18,866 nucleotides of DNA, from NCBI GenBank assembly GCA_900767875.1, contig CAAGAT010000077.1, forward strand, positions 1-18,866, written 5' to 3'. Within the stretch, counting starts at the first letter, position 1. The number at the start of each line of letters is the position of its first letter. The notes below the pieces were generated by a model. It was not told the origin of the DNA. It did no database searches and saw only the letters and a program-made list of their open reading frames with translations. Both the position numbers and the translations under genes were made by a program. Of this stretch, positions 1-6,509 are shown piece by piece. Source of the stretch: an uncultured Sutterella sp. Its GTDB lineage: Bacteria; Pseudomonadota; Gammaproteobacteria; Burkholderiales; Burkholderiaceae_F.

Positions 1-37
1 CGACGAGCTGATCGCAGGATCAGCAAGTCAAAGCCTT
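1..37 (+). other. 23S-5S rRNA spacer (partial)
   Basis: Short stretch immediately upstream of the 5S gene, most likely the end of the internal spacer of an rRNA operon whose 23S gene lies outside the window. Nothing else can be read in it. Confidence 0.6.
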
Positions 38-154
38 TGCCTGGCGGCCATACCGAAGTGGTCCCACTCCTTCCCATTCCGAACAGGACAGTGAAACGCT
101 TTCGGGCCGATGATAGTTGGTTGTATTTCCAGTGAAAGTAGGTCACTGCCAGGC
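38..154 (+). rRNA. rrf: 5S ribosomal RNA
   Basis: A complete 5S rRNA gene of about 117 nt, structural RNA of the large ribosomal subunit. The 5' end TGCCTGGCGGCC pairs with the 3' end CACTGCCAGGC to form helix I. The internal landmarks AGTGGTCCCACTCC, CCGAAC and AGTGAAACGC are those of proteobacterial 5S. An intrinsic terminator follows 16 nt later, so this is the last gene of its rRNA operon unless a tRNA is absent by design. Ends are accurate to one or two bases. Confidence 0.97.
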
Positions 155-169
155 TAATTCATTAAGCAA

Positions 170-205
170 GACCCCCGTAGGAATCGCTCCTTCGGGGGTT
201 TTGTC
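170..205 (+). terminator. Intrinsic terminator of the rRNA operon
   Basis: Arms ACCCCCG (171-177) and CGGGGGT (193-199) pair. The stem continues inside as AGGA/TCCT around a 5-nt loop, and a T-rich tail follows (199-208). It is a classic rho-independent terminator just after the 5S gene. Confidence 0.93.
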
Positions 206-429
206 TTTTCCGGCGCCACAACACGCCGCCTCATTTTTCCGGCAGCGGCTCCGTGGTCCCGGACTGCACCTCCGTTGTCCACGGCGTTCGCCCGCCGCCT
301 TCTTTTCCCTCTTTTCGCCCTTATCCGAACCGGGGCCGATTCCCGCTTCCACACTTGGCCTCCCCCTACGCGCTGGGGCTCGGCGATCGGGATTGTTCCC
401 TAGGCGCTTTTGAGCGGCACGCGTGGGCG
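206..429. other. Intergenic stretch without a recognisable gene
   Basis: About 224 bases between the rRNA terminator and the next promoter. Open frames on both strands are Arg/Pro/Ala-rich composition artefacts with no recognisable motif and no ribosome binding site. I see no RNA gene or repeat here. Confidence 0.6.
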
Positions 430-458
430 TTGACGCTCTCATCCCTCTGGGGTATGAT
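430..458 (+). promoter_or_regulatory. Sigma70-type promoter of the methyltransferase/ABC operon
   Basis: The -35 box is TTGACG (430-435), then a 17-nt spacer, then the -10 box TATGAT (453-458). Each box matches the consensus at 5 of 6 positions and the spacing is optimal. Transcription would begin near 465, leaving a leader of about 80 nt before the first gene. It is the best-looking promoter in the window. Confidence 0.75.
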
Positions 459-479
459 CAAACGATATTTTTTCATACC
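451..479. repeat. Inverted repeat over the -10 box, operator candidate
   Basis: GGTATGA (451-457) and TCATACC (473-479) are perfect 7-bp inverted arms separated by 15 bases. The left arm contains most of the -10 box and the right arm lies just past the expected start of transcription. This is where a dimeric repressor would sit. Which regulator would bind is unknown; the arms match no operator I recognise. Confidence 0.45.
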
Positions 480-486
480 ATAACCC

Positions 487-524
487 GGACGCTTCCGACG
501 GCCTCGTGTCGCTCGGATTCGTCC
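487..524 (+). promoter_or_regulatory. Leader RNA hairpin upstream of the methyltransferase gene
   Basis: GGACG (487-491) pairs with CGTCC (520-524). Past a 2x2 internal loop, TCCGA (494-498) pairs with TCGGA (513-517), closing a 14-nt loop. It lies in the transcribed leader, 21 nt before the start codon, and has no T-run behind it, so it is not a terminator as drawn. It matches no riboswitch class I know. Confidence 0.35.
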
Positions 525-545
525 GATGCTCACTGAGATCACACA

Positions 546-1319
546 ATGGCTTACGCAGAGGAAAACCGCGCCTATTGGTCCGCCCGTGCGCCAGGGTACG
601 GCAACGTACACCGGCGGGAGTGGACGAGCGGTCAGCGTGACGTCTGGCGTCGTGCCTTGGAGGGTCGCCTGCGCGCGCATTTCGCGCAGCGCGATCCCTC
701 GACGGTGCGTGTGCTCGAAGTCGGCACCGGTCCCGGCTTTTTTGCCATGTTGCTCGCCCAAGCCGGCTACCGGGTCACGGCGGTGGACTATACGCCCGCC
801 ATGCTCGAGCAGGCTCGGCTCAATGCGGGCGATTTGCTCGAGCGGATTGGCTTTATGCAGATGGATGCCGAAAATCTGGACTTCGCCGACGAAAGCTTTG
901 ATGCGGTCATCTCGCGCAACCTCACCTGGAATCTGCCGCATCCCGGGCTTGCCTACGCGCACTGGAGTCGCGTGCTCAAGCGCGGGGGCCTGCTGCTCAA
1001 TTTCGATGCCAACTGGTACCGGTACCTCTCCGACGTTGAGGCGGCCAAGGGGCATGCGGCCGACCGGGAGCGTGTGGCCGCCGGCCATGTGCCCGACGAC
1101 ACCGCAGGCACCGACGTGGCCGCAATGGAGGCTCTGGCGCGCCGCGCCGGGCTCACGGCTCATGCGCGACCGGCTTGGGATGTGCGTATGCTCACGGCTC
1201 TGGGCCTGAGCGTGCGCGCCGATCACGAGATCTGGCGCGAGGTCTGGACGCACGCAGAGCACGCCAACAACGCCTCGACGCCGCTTTTTATGGTGCATGC
1301 GGCCAAGCCGGACTGCTGA
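546..1319 (+). CDS. Class I SAM-dependent methyltransferase, first gene of the ABC importer operon
   Basis: Cytosolic protein of 257 aa with the Rossmann-type methyltransferase fold. Motif I is VLEVGTGPGF (residues 56-65, binding S-adenosylmethionine). The acidic residue ending strand 2 is D81 in VTAVDYTPAML, and the M-D-A-E-N loop follows near residue 100. No transmembrane segment or signal peptide is visible. The start is fixed by an in-frame TGA 12 nt upstream of the ATG; the ribosome binding site is weak. The next gene starts 26 nt after its stop, and the gene leads the transporter operon under the promoter at 430-458. The substrate is unknown. By context it could modify a small metal ligand or act on the transported compound; this is inference. 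A UbiE-like quinone role is less likely here. Confidence 0.88.
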   Translation: MAYAEENRAYWSARAPGYGNVHRREWTSGQRDVWRRALEGRLRAHFAQRDPSTVRVLEVGTGPGFFAMLLAQAGYRVTAVDYTPAMLEQARLNAGDLLERIGFMQMDAENLDFADESFDAVISRNLTWNLPHPGLAYAHWSRVLKRGGLLLNFDANWYRYLSDVEAAKGHAADRERVAAGHVPDDTAGTDVAAMEALARRAGLTAHARPAWDVRMLTALGLSVRADHEIWREVWTHAEHANNASTPLFMVHAAKPDC

Positions 1320-1345
1320 GGGCAAGCTTGTTAAGGAGAGGCTGA

Positions 1346-2287
1346 ATGTCTTATGCCCTGCGGCGCGTGCTGCAGCTCATCCCCATTTTGTTCGTCATTA
1401 CGTTTTTGTCCTACGGCCTGATGCATTTGGCAGGCAGCGACGCGGTGATGCAGAAGATGGAGGTCACCGGGATGGTGGCCTCCCCCGAAGTGCTCGCCGC
1501 CATGCGACGCGAGCTCGGCCTGGACAAGCCCTTTTTGGAGCAGTACTTCATCTGGCTGGGCAATCTGCTGCAGGGCGACATGGGCGTGAGCTACCTCACG
1601 GGCCTGGACGTGTTTGATACGTTCTTGTCCAAACTTCCCGCCACGCTGCTGCTCACGGTGCTGGCCGTGGGCCTGACCGTCGTCATTTCCATTCCGCTCG
1701 GGGTTCTGGCCGCCGTGCGCAAGGATCGCTGGACGGACCGTCTCGTGCGTGCCGCCAGCTTCATCGGCAACAGCTCCCCGAACTTTTTCACGGCGCTGCT
1801 TCTGATGTACGTTTTTGCGATCCGGCTCGGCTGGCTGCCGGTGCTCTCTCAGGGCGTCAACCCCGCGGCGGCGGCGCTTCCCACGCTCACCCTGGCCATC
1901 GCCATGTCGGCCAAGTACCTGCGTCAGGTACGCGCCACGGTTCTGGACGAATTGGGCAAACCGTATGTCGAGGGAGCCCGCGCCCGCGGCGTGCCCTTTA
2001 CGCGCACCCTCGTTTTCAGCGTCATGCGCGCCTGCCTGGTGACCATTCTCACACTGCTGTCGCTGTCGATCGGCAGCCTTTTGGGCGGCACGGCCATCGT
2101 CGAGTCGATTTTTCTGTGGGACGGCGTGGGAAAACTTGCCGTCGATGCGATCCGAATGCGTGACTATCCGATGATTCAGGCCTACGTGATGTGGATGGCC
2201 GTGATCTATGTTCTCGTCAATCTCGTGGCCGACCTTTCCTACCGGCTCCTCGATCCGCGAATTCGTCTGCAGGAGCGTCAGGGATGA
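1346..2287 (+). CDS. ABC importer permease, NikB/DppB type
   Basis: Inner-membrane permease of 313 aa, the first of the two pore-forming subunits of a peptide/nickel-family (BPD_transp_1) importer. The N-terminus (SYALRRVLQLIPILFVITFLSY) is the typical first helix of this family, followed by a periplasmic domain and five further hydrophobic helices. The cytoplasmic coupling segment reads VEGARARGVPFTRTLVFSV, a loosely conserved EAA loop for contact with the ATPases. The length matches NikB of E. coli (about 314 aa). A strong ribosome binding site, AAGGAG, precedes the ATG. The stop codon overlaps the start of the next permease (ATGA), so the two are translationally coupled. The substrate cannot be told from this subunit; nickel, a metal-chelator complex or a peptide are all possible. 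Confidence 0.93.
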   Translation: MSYALRRVLQLIPILFVITFLSYGLMHLAGSDAVMQKMEVTGMVASPEVLAAMRRELGLDKPFLEQYFIWLGNLLQGDMGVSYLTGLDVFDTFLSKLPATLLLTVLAVGLTVVISIPLGVLAAVRKDRWTDRLVRAASFIGNSSPNFFTALLLMYVFAIRLGWLPVLSQGVNPAAAALPTLTLAIAMSAKYLRQVRATVLDELGKPYVEGARARGVPFTRTLVFSVMRACLVTILTLLSLSIGSLLGGTAIVESIFLWDGVGKLAVDAIRMRDYPMIQAYVMWMAVIYVLVNLVADLSYRLLDPRIRLQERQG

Positions 2288-3180
2288 GCAAAACGTTTGG
2301 TTTGGGGCAACTGCCGTTTGTTGCCGGCTTTGGCTCGAGTATGTTCGCCACGGCCCGTCCCGAGGTCAAGCGCCGCTTTACGCTGGCCCTGGCTCTTCTG
2401 TTGGTGCTGCTGGCCGTGGCCGTGATGGCCTCATGGCTGGCGCCCTACGATCCCAACGGGCAGCTTTTCGGCCCCCTGGAGGCGCCGAGTGCGGCGCACC
2501 CGGCCGGCACCGACCGCTTCGGGCGCGATCTTTTTGCCCGTATTCTCGTTGGGTTGCGCACGAGCGTTTTTTCGACCTTGGCACTGGTGCTCGTCGTCTC
2601 GATCACGGGCACCGCCGTGGGTGTGGCCTGCGCCTGGCGCGGCGGCGTTTTCGACGCCTTCCTGATGCGCGTCTCGGATATCTGCCTGGCTTTCCCGGGA
2701 CTCGTGTTCGCGCTGGCCGTGGCGGCCGTGCTGCAGGGCGGGCTGCTAAACGCCATTTTTGCCCTGGCGCTCATCGGCTGGCCCAAGTATGCGCGACTGT
2801 CCCGCAGCCGCACCCTGGCTCTGAAAAGTGCGCCCTTTTTGGATGCGGCCCGTCTGTCGGGCTCGACCGATCTGCAGCTGATCGTGCGCCATGTTCTGCC
2901 CAATGTGATCGGCCCGGTGGTGGTGACGGCCGTTTTGGACGTCGGCACCCTGATGATGGAGCTCGCGGGCCTGTCCTTCCTGGGCCTGGGCGCGCAGCCG
3001 CCCACTGCCGAACTGGGCAACATGATGAGCTCGGGCCGCAGCCTGCTGCAAAGTTATCCCTGGGTGGTGCTCGCCCCGGGCGTTGCCATTCTCTGGGCTG
3101 TGTCCACCTTTAACTTTTTCGGTGACGCGCTGCGCGATCTGTTCGATCCCAACGGCACGAAGCTGAGCCAATCCAACTGA
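2284..3180 (+). CDS. ABC importer permease, NikC/DppC type
   Basis: Second inner-membrane permease, 298 aa. It has one N-terminal helix (about residues 33-54), then the family motif APYDPN, then HPAGTDRFGRDLFARILVG, which is diagnostic of DppC/NikC proteins. Four to five more helices follow. The EAA coupling loop is clear: LDAARLSGSTDLQLIVRHVL followed by PN. I chose the ATG at 2284 because it overlaps the previous stop as ATGA and has an AGGAG about 9 nt upstream. An in-frame start 93 nt earlier would lie inside the previous gene and add an Arg/Ser-rich tail unlike the family. It should form a heterodimeric pore with the preceding permease. Confidence 0.93.
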   Translation: MSKTFGLGQLPFVAGFGSSMFATARPEVKRRFTLALALLLVLLAVAVMASWLAPYDPNGQLFGPLEAPSAAHPAGTDRFGRDLFARILVGLRTSVFSTLALVLVVSITGTAVGVACAWRGGVFDAFLMRVSDICLAFPGLVFALAVAAVLQGGLLNAIFALALIGWPKYARLSRSRTLALKSAPFLDAARLSGSTDLQLIVRHVLPNVIGPVVVTAVLDVGTLMMELAGLSFLGLGAQPPTAELGNMMSSGRSLLQSYPWVVLAPGVAILWAVSTFNFFGDALRDLFDPNGTKLSQSN

Positions 3181-3196
3181 CCCTCTGACTGAGAAC

Positions 3197-3236
3197 AAGG
3201 AGAAGACCCGCGCCCGGGCGGGTTAAAACGACCATG
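3197..3236 (+). promoter_or_regulatory. Hairpin between ribosome binding site and start codon of the binding-protein gene
   Basis: A strong Shine-Dalgarno sequence, AAGGAGAAG (3197-3205), lies 28 nt before the ATG at 3234, too far for normal initiation. Between them ACCCGC (3206-3211) and GCGGGT (3218-3223) form a perfect 6-bp stem with a 6-nt loop. If folded, the gap shrinks to 10 nt, close to optimal. No in-frame start codon lies nearer to the Shine-Dalgarno. The arrangement decides how the start is reached and may tune expression of the binding protein against the permeases. Confidence 0.55.
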
Positions 3237-4814
3237 ATCAAAAAGAACCTTCTTTGCAGCGCACCGGCTTTTGCCGCCGCCTCCCTTTTGCTTTTTTCCC
3301 TGACGGGCTGCTCGGACAAGCAGCAAGCCCCGACCGCGGCCGCCGTTCCCGAACAGTTTGTCTTCGGGGACACGACCTTTAACCCGGAAAACGAAGAGCC
3401 CGACGTCAATCCGCACAACACGTACTCGGGCTGGGCGGCTCTTCGCTACGGCGTGGGAGAGACGCTTTTCCGTTACGACGAGCAGATGAACGTGCAGCCC
3501 TGGCTGGCGCAGTCCTATAAACTCGTCGACGATCTGACCTGGCAGATCACCCTCAAGCCCGGTTTGAAGTTCTCCAACGGCAAACCGGTGGACGGCGCCG
3601 CCGTCAAGGCCTGTTTTGAAAACCTCGTGGCCAAGCACCCGCGCGCCCGAGGCGACCTTAAGATCGCCTCCATCGAGGCCAAGGATCTGACGGTGACGAT
3701 CCGCTCGAGCGAACCGCGTCCGACGCTGCTCAATTATCTGAGCGATCCCTACGGGGCGGTGGTGGATATGTCCGCGGGCGTCACGCGCGAGGGCATTGTG
3801 GTCGGCACGGGCCCTTATGTGGCTAAGAAGCTTGCCTCGGGCTCTTCGCTCGAACTTGAGCGCAACCCGTACTACTGGGACGGCACGCCGGGCTACAAGC
3901 GGGTCAAGGTGATGACGATCAGCGACGGCGACACGCTCACGATGGCCATGCAGTCGGGCGAAATTGACGGCGCCTACGGTCTGCCGTATGCCAGCCATCC
4001 GCTTTTTGACAACGACAAGTTCTTCAAGACGAGCACGGCCACGAGCCGCACGTTCTTCCTGCACATGAACTTCATGAGCCCGGTGGCCAAGGATCCGGCC
4101 GTGCGCAAGGCCATCGCCCTCGGTATCGACAAGAACCGTTTCGTCAACACGCTGCTGCACGGCAACGGGTACGTCGCCACCGGTCCTTTCCCGTCCAACT
4201 TCAGTTTCGGGGGCAAGGCCGTCCAACCCAAACCCTATGATCCGAAAGAGGCCGCGAAGGTGCTCGATGAGGCCGGTTGGAAGGATACCGACGGCGACGG
4301 CATCCGCGACAAGGACGGCCGTGCGCTGCGCATCCGCTGGCTCACCTACCCGAGCCGACAGGAGCTGCCGCTGCTGGCGGAAATGGCTCAGGCCAACCTC
4401 AAGGCCATCGGCATTGCCGTGGACATCAACAGCACGGCCGACCACAACGCCGTGCGCGTCAAGCCCGAAGCCTGGGATGTTTACGCCAGCGCCATGGTGA
4501 CGGCGCCCACGGGGGATCCGGCGTACTTCTTTACCTCGCACGCGCTCAAAGATTCGGTCGTCAACAACGGCCACTACAGCAACCCCGAACTCGAGCGCCT
4601 GGCCGAGGAGCTCTCGCGCACCTTCGATCCGGACAAGCGCGCCGAGATCGCCGTGCGCATGCAGCAGATCGTGCTCGACGACGATGCCTTCGTCTTCTGC
4701 TCTCACCTGAAGATGACCATGATCACCAAGTCGAGCATTACGGGCCTGAAGGCGTATCCGGCCGATTTTTATGAGATCACCGGTGCGCTGCGCCCGAAGG
4801 CGGCTCAGCCGTGA
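3234..4814 (+). CDS. ABC importer solute-binding lipoprotein, NikA/CntA-like (SBP_bac_5)
   Basis: Protein of 526 aa with a lipoprotein signal peptide: basic MIKK, a hydrophobic stretch, and lipobox L-T-G-C with the modified cysteine at residue 26. It should be anchored in the inner membrane and face the periplasm. The mature part has family-5 features: YSGWAALRYGVGETLF, LKPGLKFSNGKPVDG, the VVGTGPYV turn, LERNPYYW and a late KPYDPKEAAKVLDEAGW segment. Its length is close to E. coli NikA (about 524 aa) and staphylococcal CntA. Unlike E. coli NikA, which is soluble, it is a lipoprotein, as CntA is. It sits between the permeases and ATPases rather than first in the operon. Ligand candidates are nickel, another metal with an organic chelator, or a peptide; a closer assignment needs ligand-pocket comparison. 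Confidence 0.92.
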   Translation: MIKKNLLCSAPAFAAASLLLFSLTGCSDKQQAPTAAAVPEQFVFGDTTFNPENEEPDVNPHNTYSGWAALRYGVGETLFRYDEQMNVQPWLAQSYKLVDDLTWQITLKPGLKFSNGKPVDGAAVKACFENLVAKHPRARGDLKIASIEAKDLTVTIRSSEPRPTLLNYLSDPYGAVVDMSAGVTREGIVVGTGPYVAKKLASGSSLELERNPYYWDGTPGYKRVKVMTISDGDTLTMAMQSGEIDGAYGLPYASHPLFDNDKFFKTSTATSRTFFLHMNFMSPVAKDPAVRKAIALGIDKNRFVNTLLHGNGYVATGPFPSNFSFGGKAVQPKPYDPKEAAKVLDEAGWKDTDGDGIRDKDGRALRIRWLTYPSRQELPLLAEMAQANLKAIGIAVDINSTADHNAVRVKPEAWDVYASAMVTAPTGDPAYFFTSHALKDSVVNNGHYSNPELERLAEELSRTFDPDKRAEIAVRMQQIVLDDDAFVFCSHLKMTMITKSSITGLKAYPADFYEITGALRPKAAQP

Positions 4815-5608
4815 CCCAAGACGACACCCTTTTAGAGGTTAGCTCTCTGGCGGCCGGCTACGGGGACGATGCCGTCCTGCGGGATCTGTCCTTTACGGTG
4901 GACCGCGGCCGCATCCTGGGCATCGTCGGCGAGTCGGGATGCGGTAAGACCACCCTGTTGCGGGCTCTTGCGGGGCTGCTCGCTCCGCAGGGGCGTGTGA
5001 CGGCGGGCAGCATCCGGCTCGAGGGGCGCGAGATCACGCGCTTGGCCGAGCGCGAGCTGCGGCGTCTGCGCGGTTCGACCCTGGGCTGGATTGCGCAGGA
5101 TCCGGGCGCGTCGTTTTGCCCCGTGCGCACGCTCGGCTCCCAGATGCTCGAGGCGGCGCAGGCGCACGAAAAGACGGATCCGGCCGCCTTTCGGCGGCGT
5201 GCCCTCGAACTTTTTGCCGAGTTCGGGTTCGACGAGCCCGAGCGTGTCTGGGCAAGCCGCCCCTATGAACTGTCGGGCGGCATGAACCAGCGCGTGGGGG
5301 TGACGACGGCTCTGCTGCTCAAGCCGCGGCTGATTTTGGCCGATGAGCCCACGAGCGCCCTTGACGCCGATGCGGGCAAGCGCGTGCTGGCGAGCTTGCG
5401 CGGGTATTGCCGTGCGACGGGTGCCGGACTCGTGCTCGTCTCGCATGACTTGGGCGCCATCGCCCGCGCAGCCGACACCCTGTTGGTGATGAAGGACGGC
5501 ACGGTTCTCGACGCGGGCGAGGCCCGCACGCTTCTCGAGCACCCCGAGCATCCCTACACGCGTGAACTCGTAGAGGCTACGCCTCGTTTGGTCAGGAGCG
5601 CCGCATGA
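4811..5608 (+). CDS. ABC importer ATPase 1, NikD type
   Basis: Cytosolic ATPase of 265 aa. Walker A is GESGCGKTT (40-48), a Q-loop follows in GWIAQDP, the ABC signature is LSGGM (154-158), Walker B is LILADEPTSALD (from residue 174) and the switch histidine is H212. The start is a GTG whose sequence GTGA overlaps the previous stop; no upstream ATG fits. The protein ends about 50 residues after the switch histidine, shortly after PEHPYTRELVEATPRL. It therefore lacks the longer C-terminal extension of OppD/DppD (about 330 aa) and resembles NikD (about 254 aa). It pairs with the next ATPase to drive the permeases. Confidence 0.94.
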   Translation: MTQDDTLLEVSSLAAGYGDDAVLRDLSFTVDRGRILGIVGESGCGKTTLLRALAGLLAPQGRVTAGSIRLEGREITRLAERELRRLRGSTLGWIAQDPGASFCPVRTLGSQMLEAAQAHEKTDPAAFRRRALELFAEFGFDEPERVWASRPYELSGGMNQRVGVTTALLLKPRLILADEPTSALDADAGKRVLASLRGYCRATGAGLVLVSHDLGAIARAADTLLVMKDGTVLDAGEARTLLEHPEHPYTRELVEATPRLVRSAA

Positions 5609-6375
5609 GCCAAAGTGTGCTGCAGGTCAGGGATCTGACGGTGTCCTATCCTTGCGACAAAGGCGGGAAGGTGTCCGTGCTCAAGGGCGTGTCGTTCGCG
5701 TTGAAGCCCGGCGAGACGGTGGCGCTGGTCGGACGGTCGGGCTGCGGGAAAAGTACGCTTTCCAAAGCGCTGCTTCGCTTGATTGAAAGCGACGGCGGCA
5801 GCATTTGCTTGGACGGGCGCGACGTGACGCACGCCATGGGTGCCGAGCGCCGTGCGGTGTACCGCACCATTCAGATGGTCTTTCAAAATCCCGTGGGCTC
5901 TTTTGATCCGCGCCGCACGCTCGGCGACGGCATCGGCGAGAGCCTGAGAAACGCGGGGGTAGGTGCCGACGAATGCCGCCGGCGTGTCGCCGTCCTTTTG
6001 GAGCGCTGCGGGCTGCCGGCGAACTTTGCGTTGCGCTATCCCTCGCAAGTGAGCGGCGGGCAGTGCCAGCGTGCCGCCATCGCCCGTGCCCTGTCGGTCG
6101 AACCGCGCGTGCTTGTGTGCGATGAGGCCACCAGTTCCCTGGACGTGACGGTGCAAAAGCGCATTTTGGATCTGATCGGAGCCTTGGGTAAGGAAATGGG
6201 GCTGGCCGTTTTGCTCATCACCCACGATCTGGCGCTAGCCTCAAGTCGCTGCGACCGCATGCTCGTCATGGACGAGGGCCGCATCGTCGAGGAGGGGAGC
6301 CCTCAGGAGGTGATCGGACACCCCCGCAGCGCGGCGGCGCGGCGGCTCATTGAGGCCGCCGAGGCCTCGCTCTGA
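5605..6375 (+). CDS. ABC importer ATPase 2, NikE type
   Basis: Cytosolic ATPase of 256 aa. Walker A is GRSGCGKST (43-51), the Q-loop region is IQMVFQNPVGSFDPRRT (the family hallmark), the signature is VSGGQ (149-153), Walker B is VLVCDEATSSLD (from 169) and the switch histidine lies in LLITHDLA. It starts at an ATG overlapping the previous stop (ATGA). Like its partner it is short, close to NikE (about 268 aa), without the OppF-type C-terminal extension. It is the last gene of the operon. No clear intrinsic terminator follows, only the inverted repeats described at 6460-6497. Confidence 0.94.
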   Translation: MSQSVLQVRDLTVSYPCDKGGKVSVLKGVSFALKPGETVALVGRSGCGKSTLSKALLRLIESDGGSICLDGRDVTHAMGAERRAVYRTIQMVFQNPVGSFDPRRTLGDGIGESLRNAGVGADECRRRVAVLLERCGLPANFALRYPSQVSGGQCQRAAIARALSVEPRVLVCDEATSSLDVTVQKRILDLIGALGKEMGLAVLLITHDLALASSRCDRMLVMDEGRIVEEGSPQEVIGHPRSAAARRLIEAAEASL

Positions 6376-6459
6376 AGGCGCCCTTTCCCTCCTTGTTGCC
6401 TCTCGGGTAGTCATGGGACGGGACAGGGGCCGACAGGGCGTTTGCCCTCAGGTGCTGAG

Positions 6460-6497
6460 ATCGAGTAGGTGAAATAATCACCTACCACCTACTCGAT
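6460..6497. repeat. Overlapping inverted repeats in the convergent gap
   Basis: ATCGAGTAGGTG (6460-6471) and CACCTACTCGAT (6486-6497) are perfect 12-bp inverted arms. Within the gap TCACCTAC (6478-6485) also pairs with GTAGGTGA (6465-6472) around a 5-nt loop. The 7-mer CACCTAC therefore occurs twice in tandem and once inverted, giving two mutually exclusive hairpins. The element lies between the ends of the ABC operon (6375) and mutS (6510). No T-run follows on either strand, so it is not a standard terminator. Two smaller hairpins precede it (AGGGC/GCCCT at 6435-6448, CTCAG/CTGAG at 6447-6459). Confidence 0.6.
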
Positions 6498-6509
6498 TGA
6501 GCTCGGTGA

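Noticed and set aside
117..483. Small open frames overlapping the 5S gene end and the gap after it
   Set aside because: They overlap the 5S gene, its terminator or the operon promoter, and have Arg/Pro/Ser-rich products without homology I can recognise.
3054..4706. A 550-codon open frame antisense to the solute-binding protein gene
   Set aside because: It lies wholly opposite genes with clear family motifs. Its product is Val/Arg/Gly/His-rich without any domain signature. Long antisense frames are common in GC-rich DNA.
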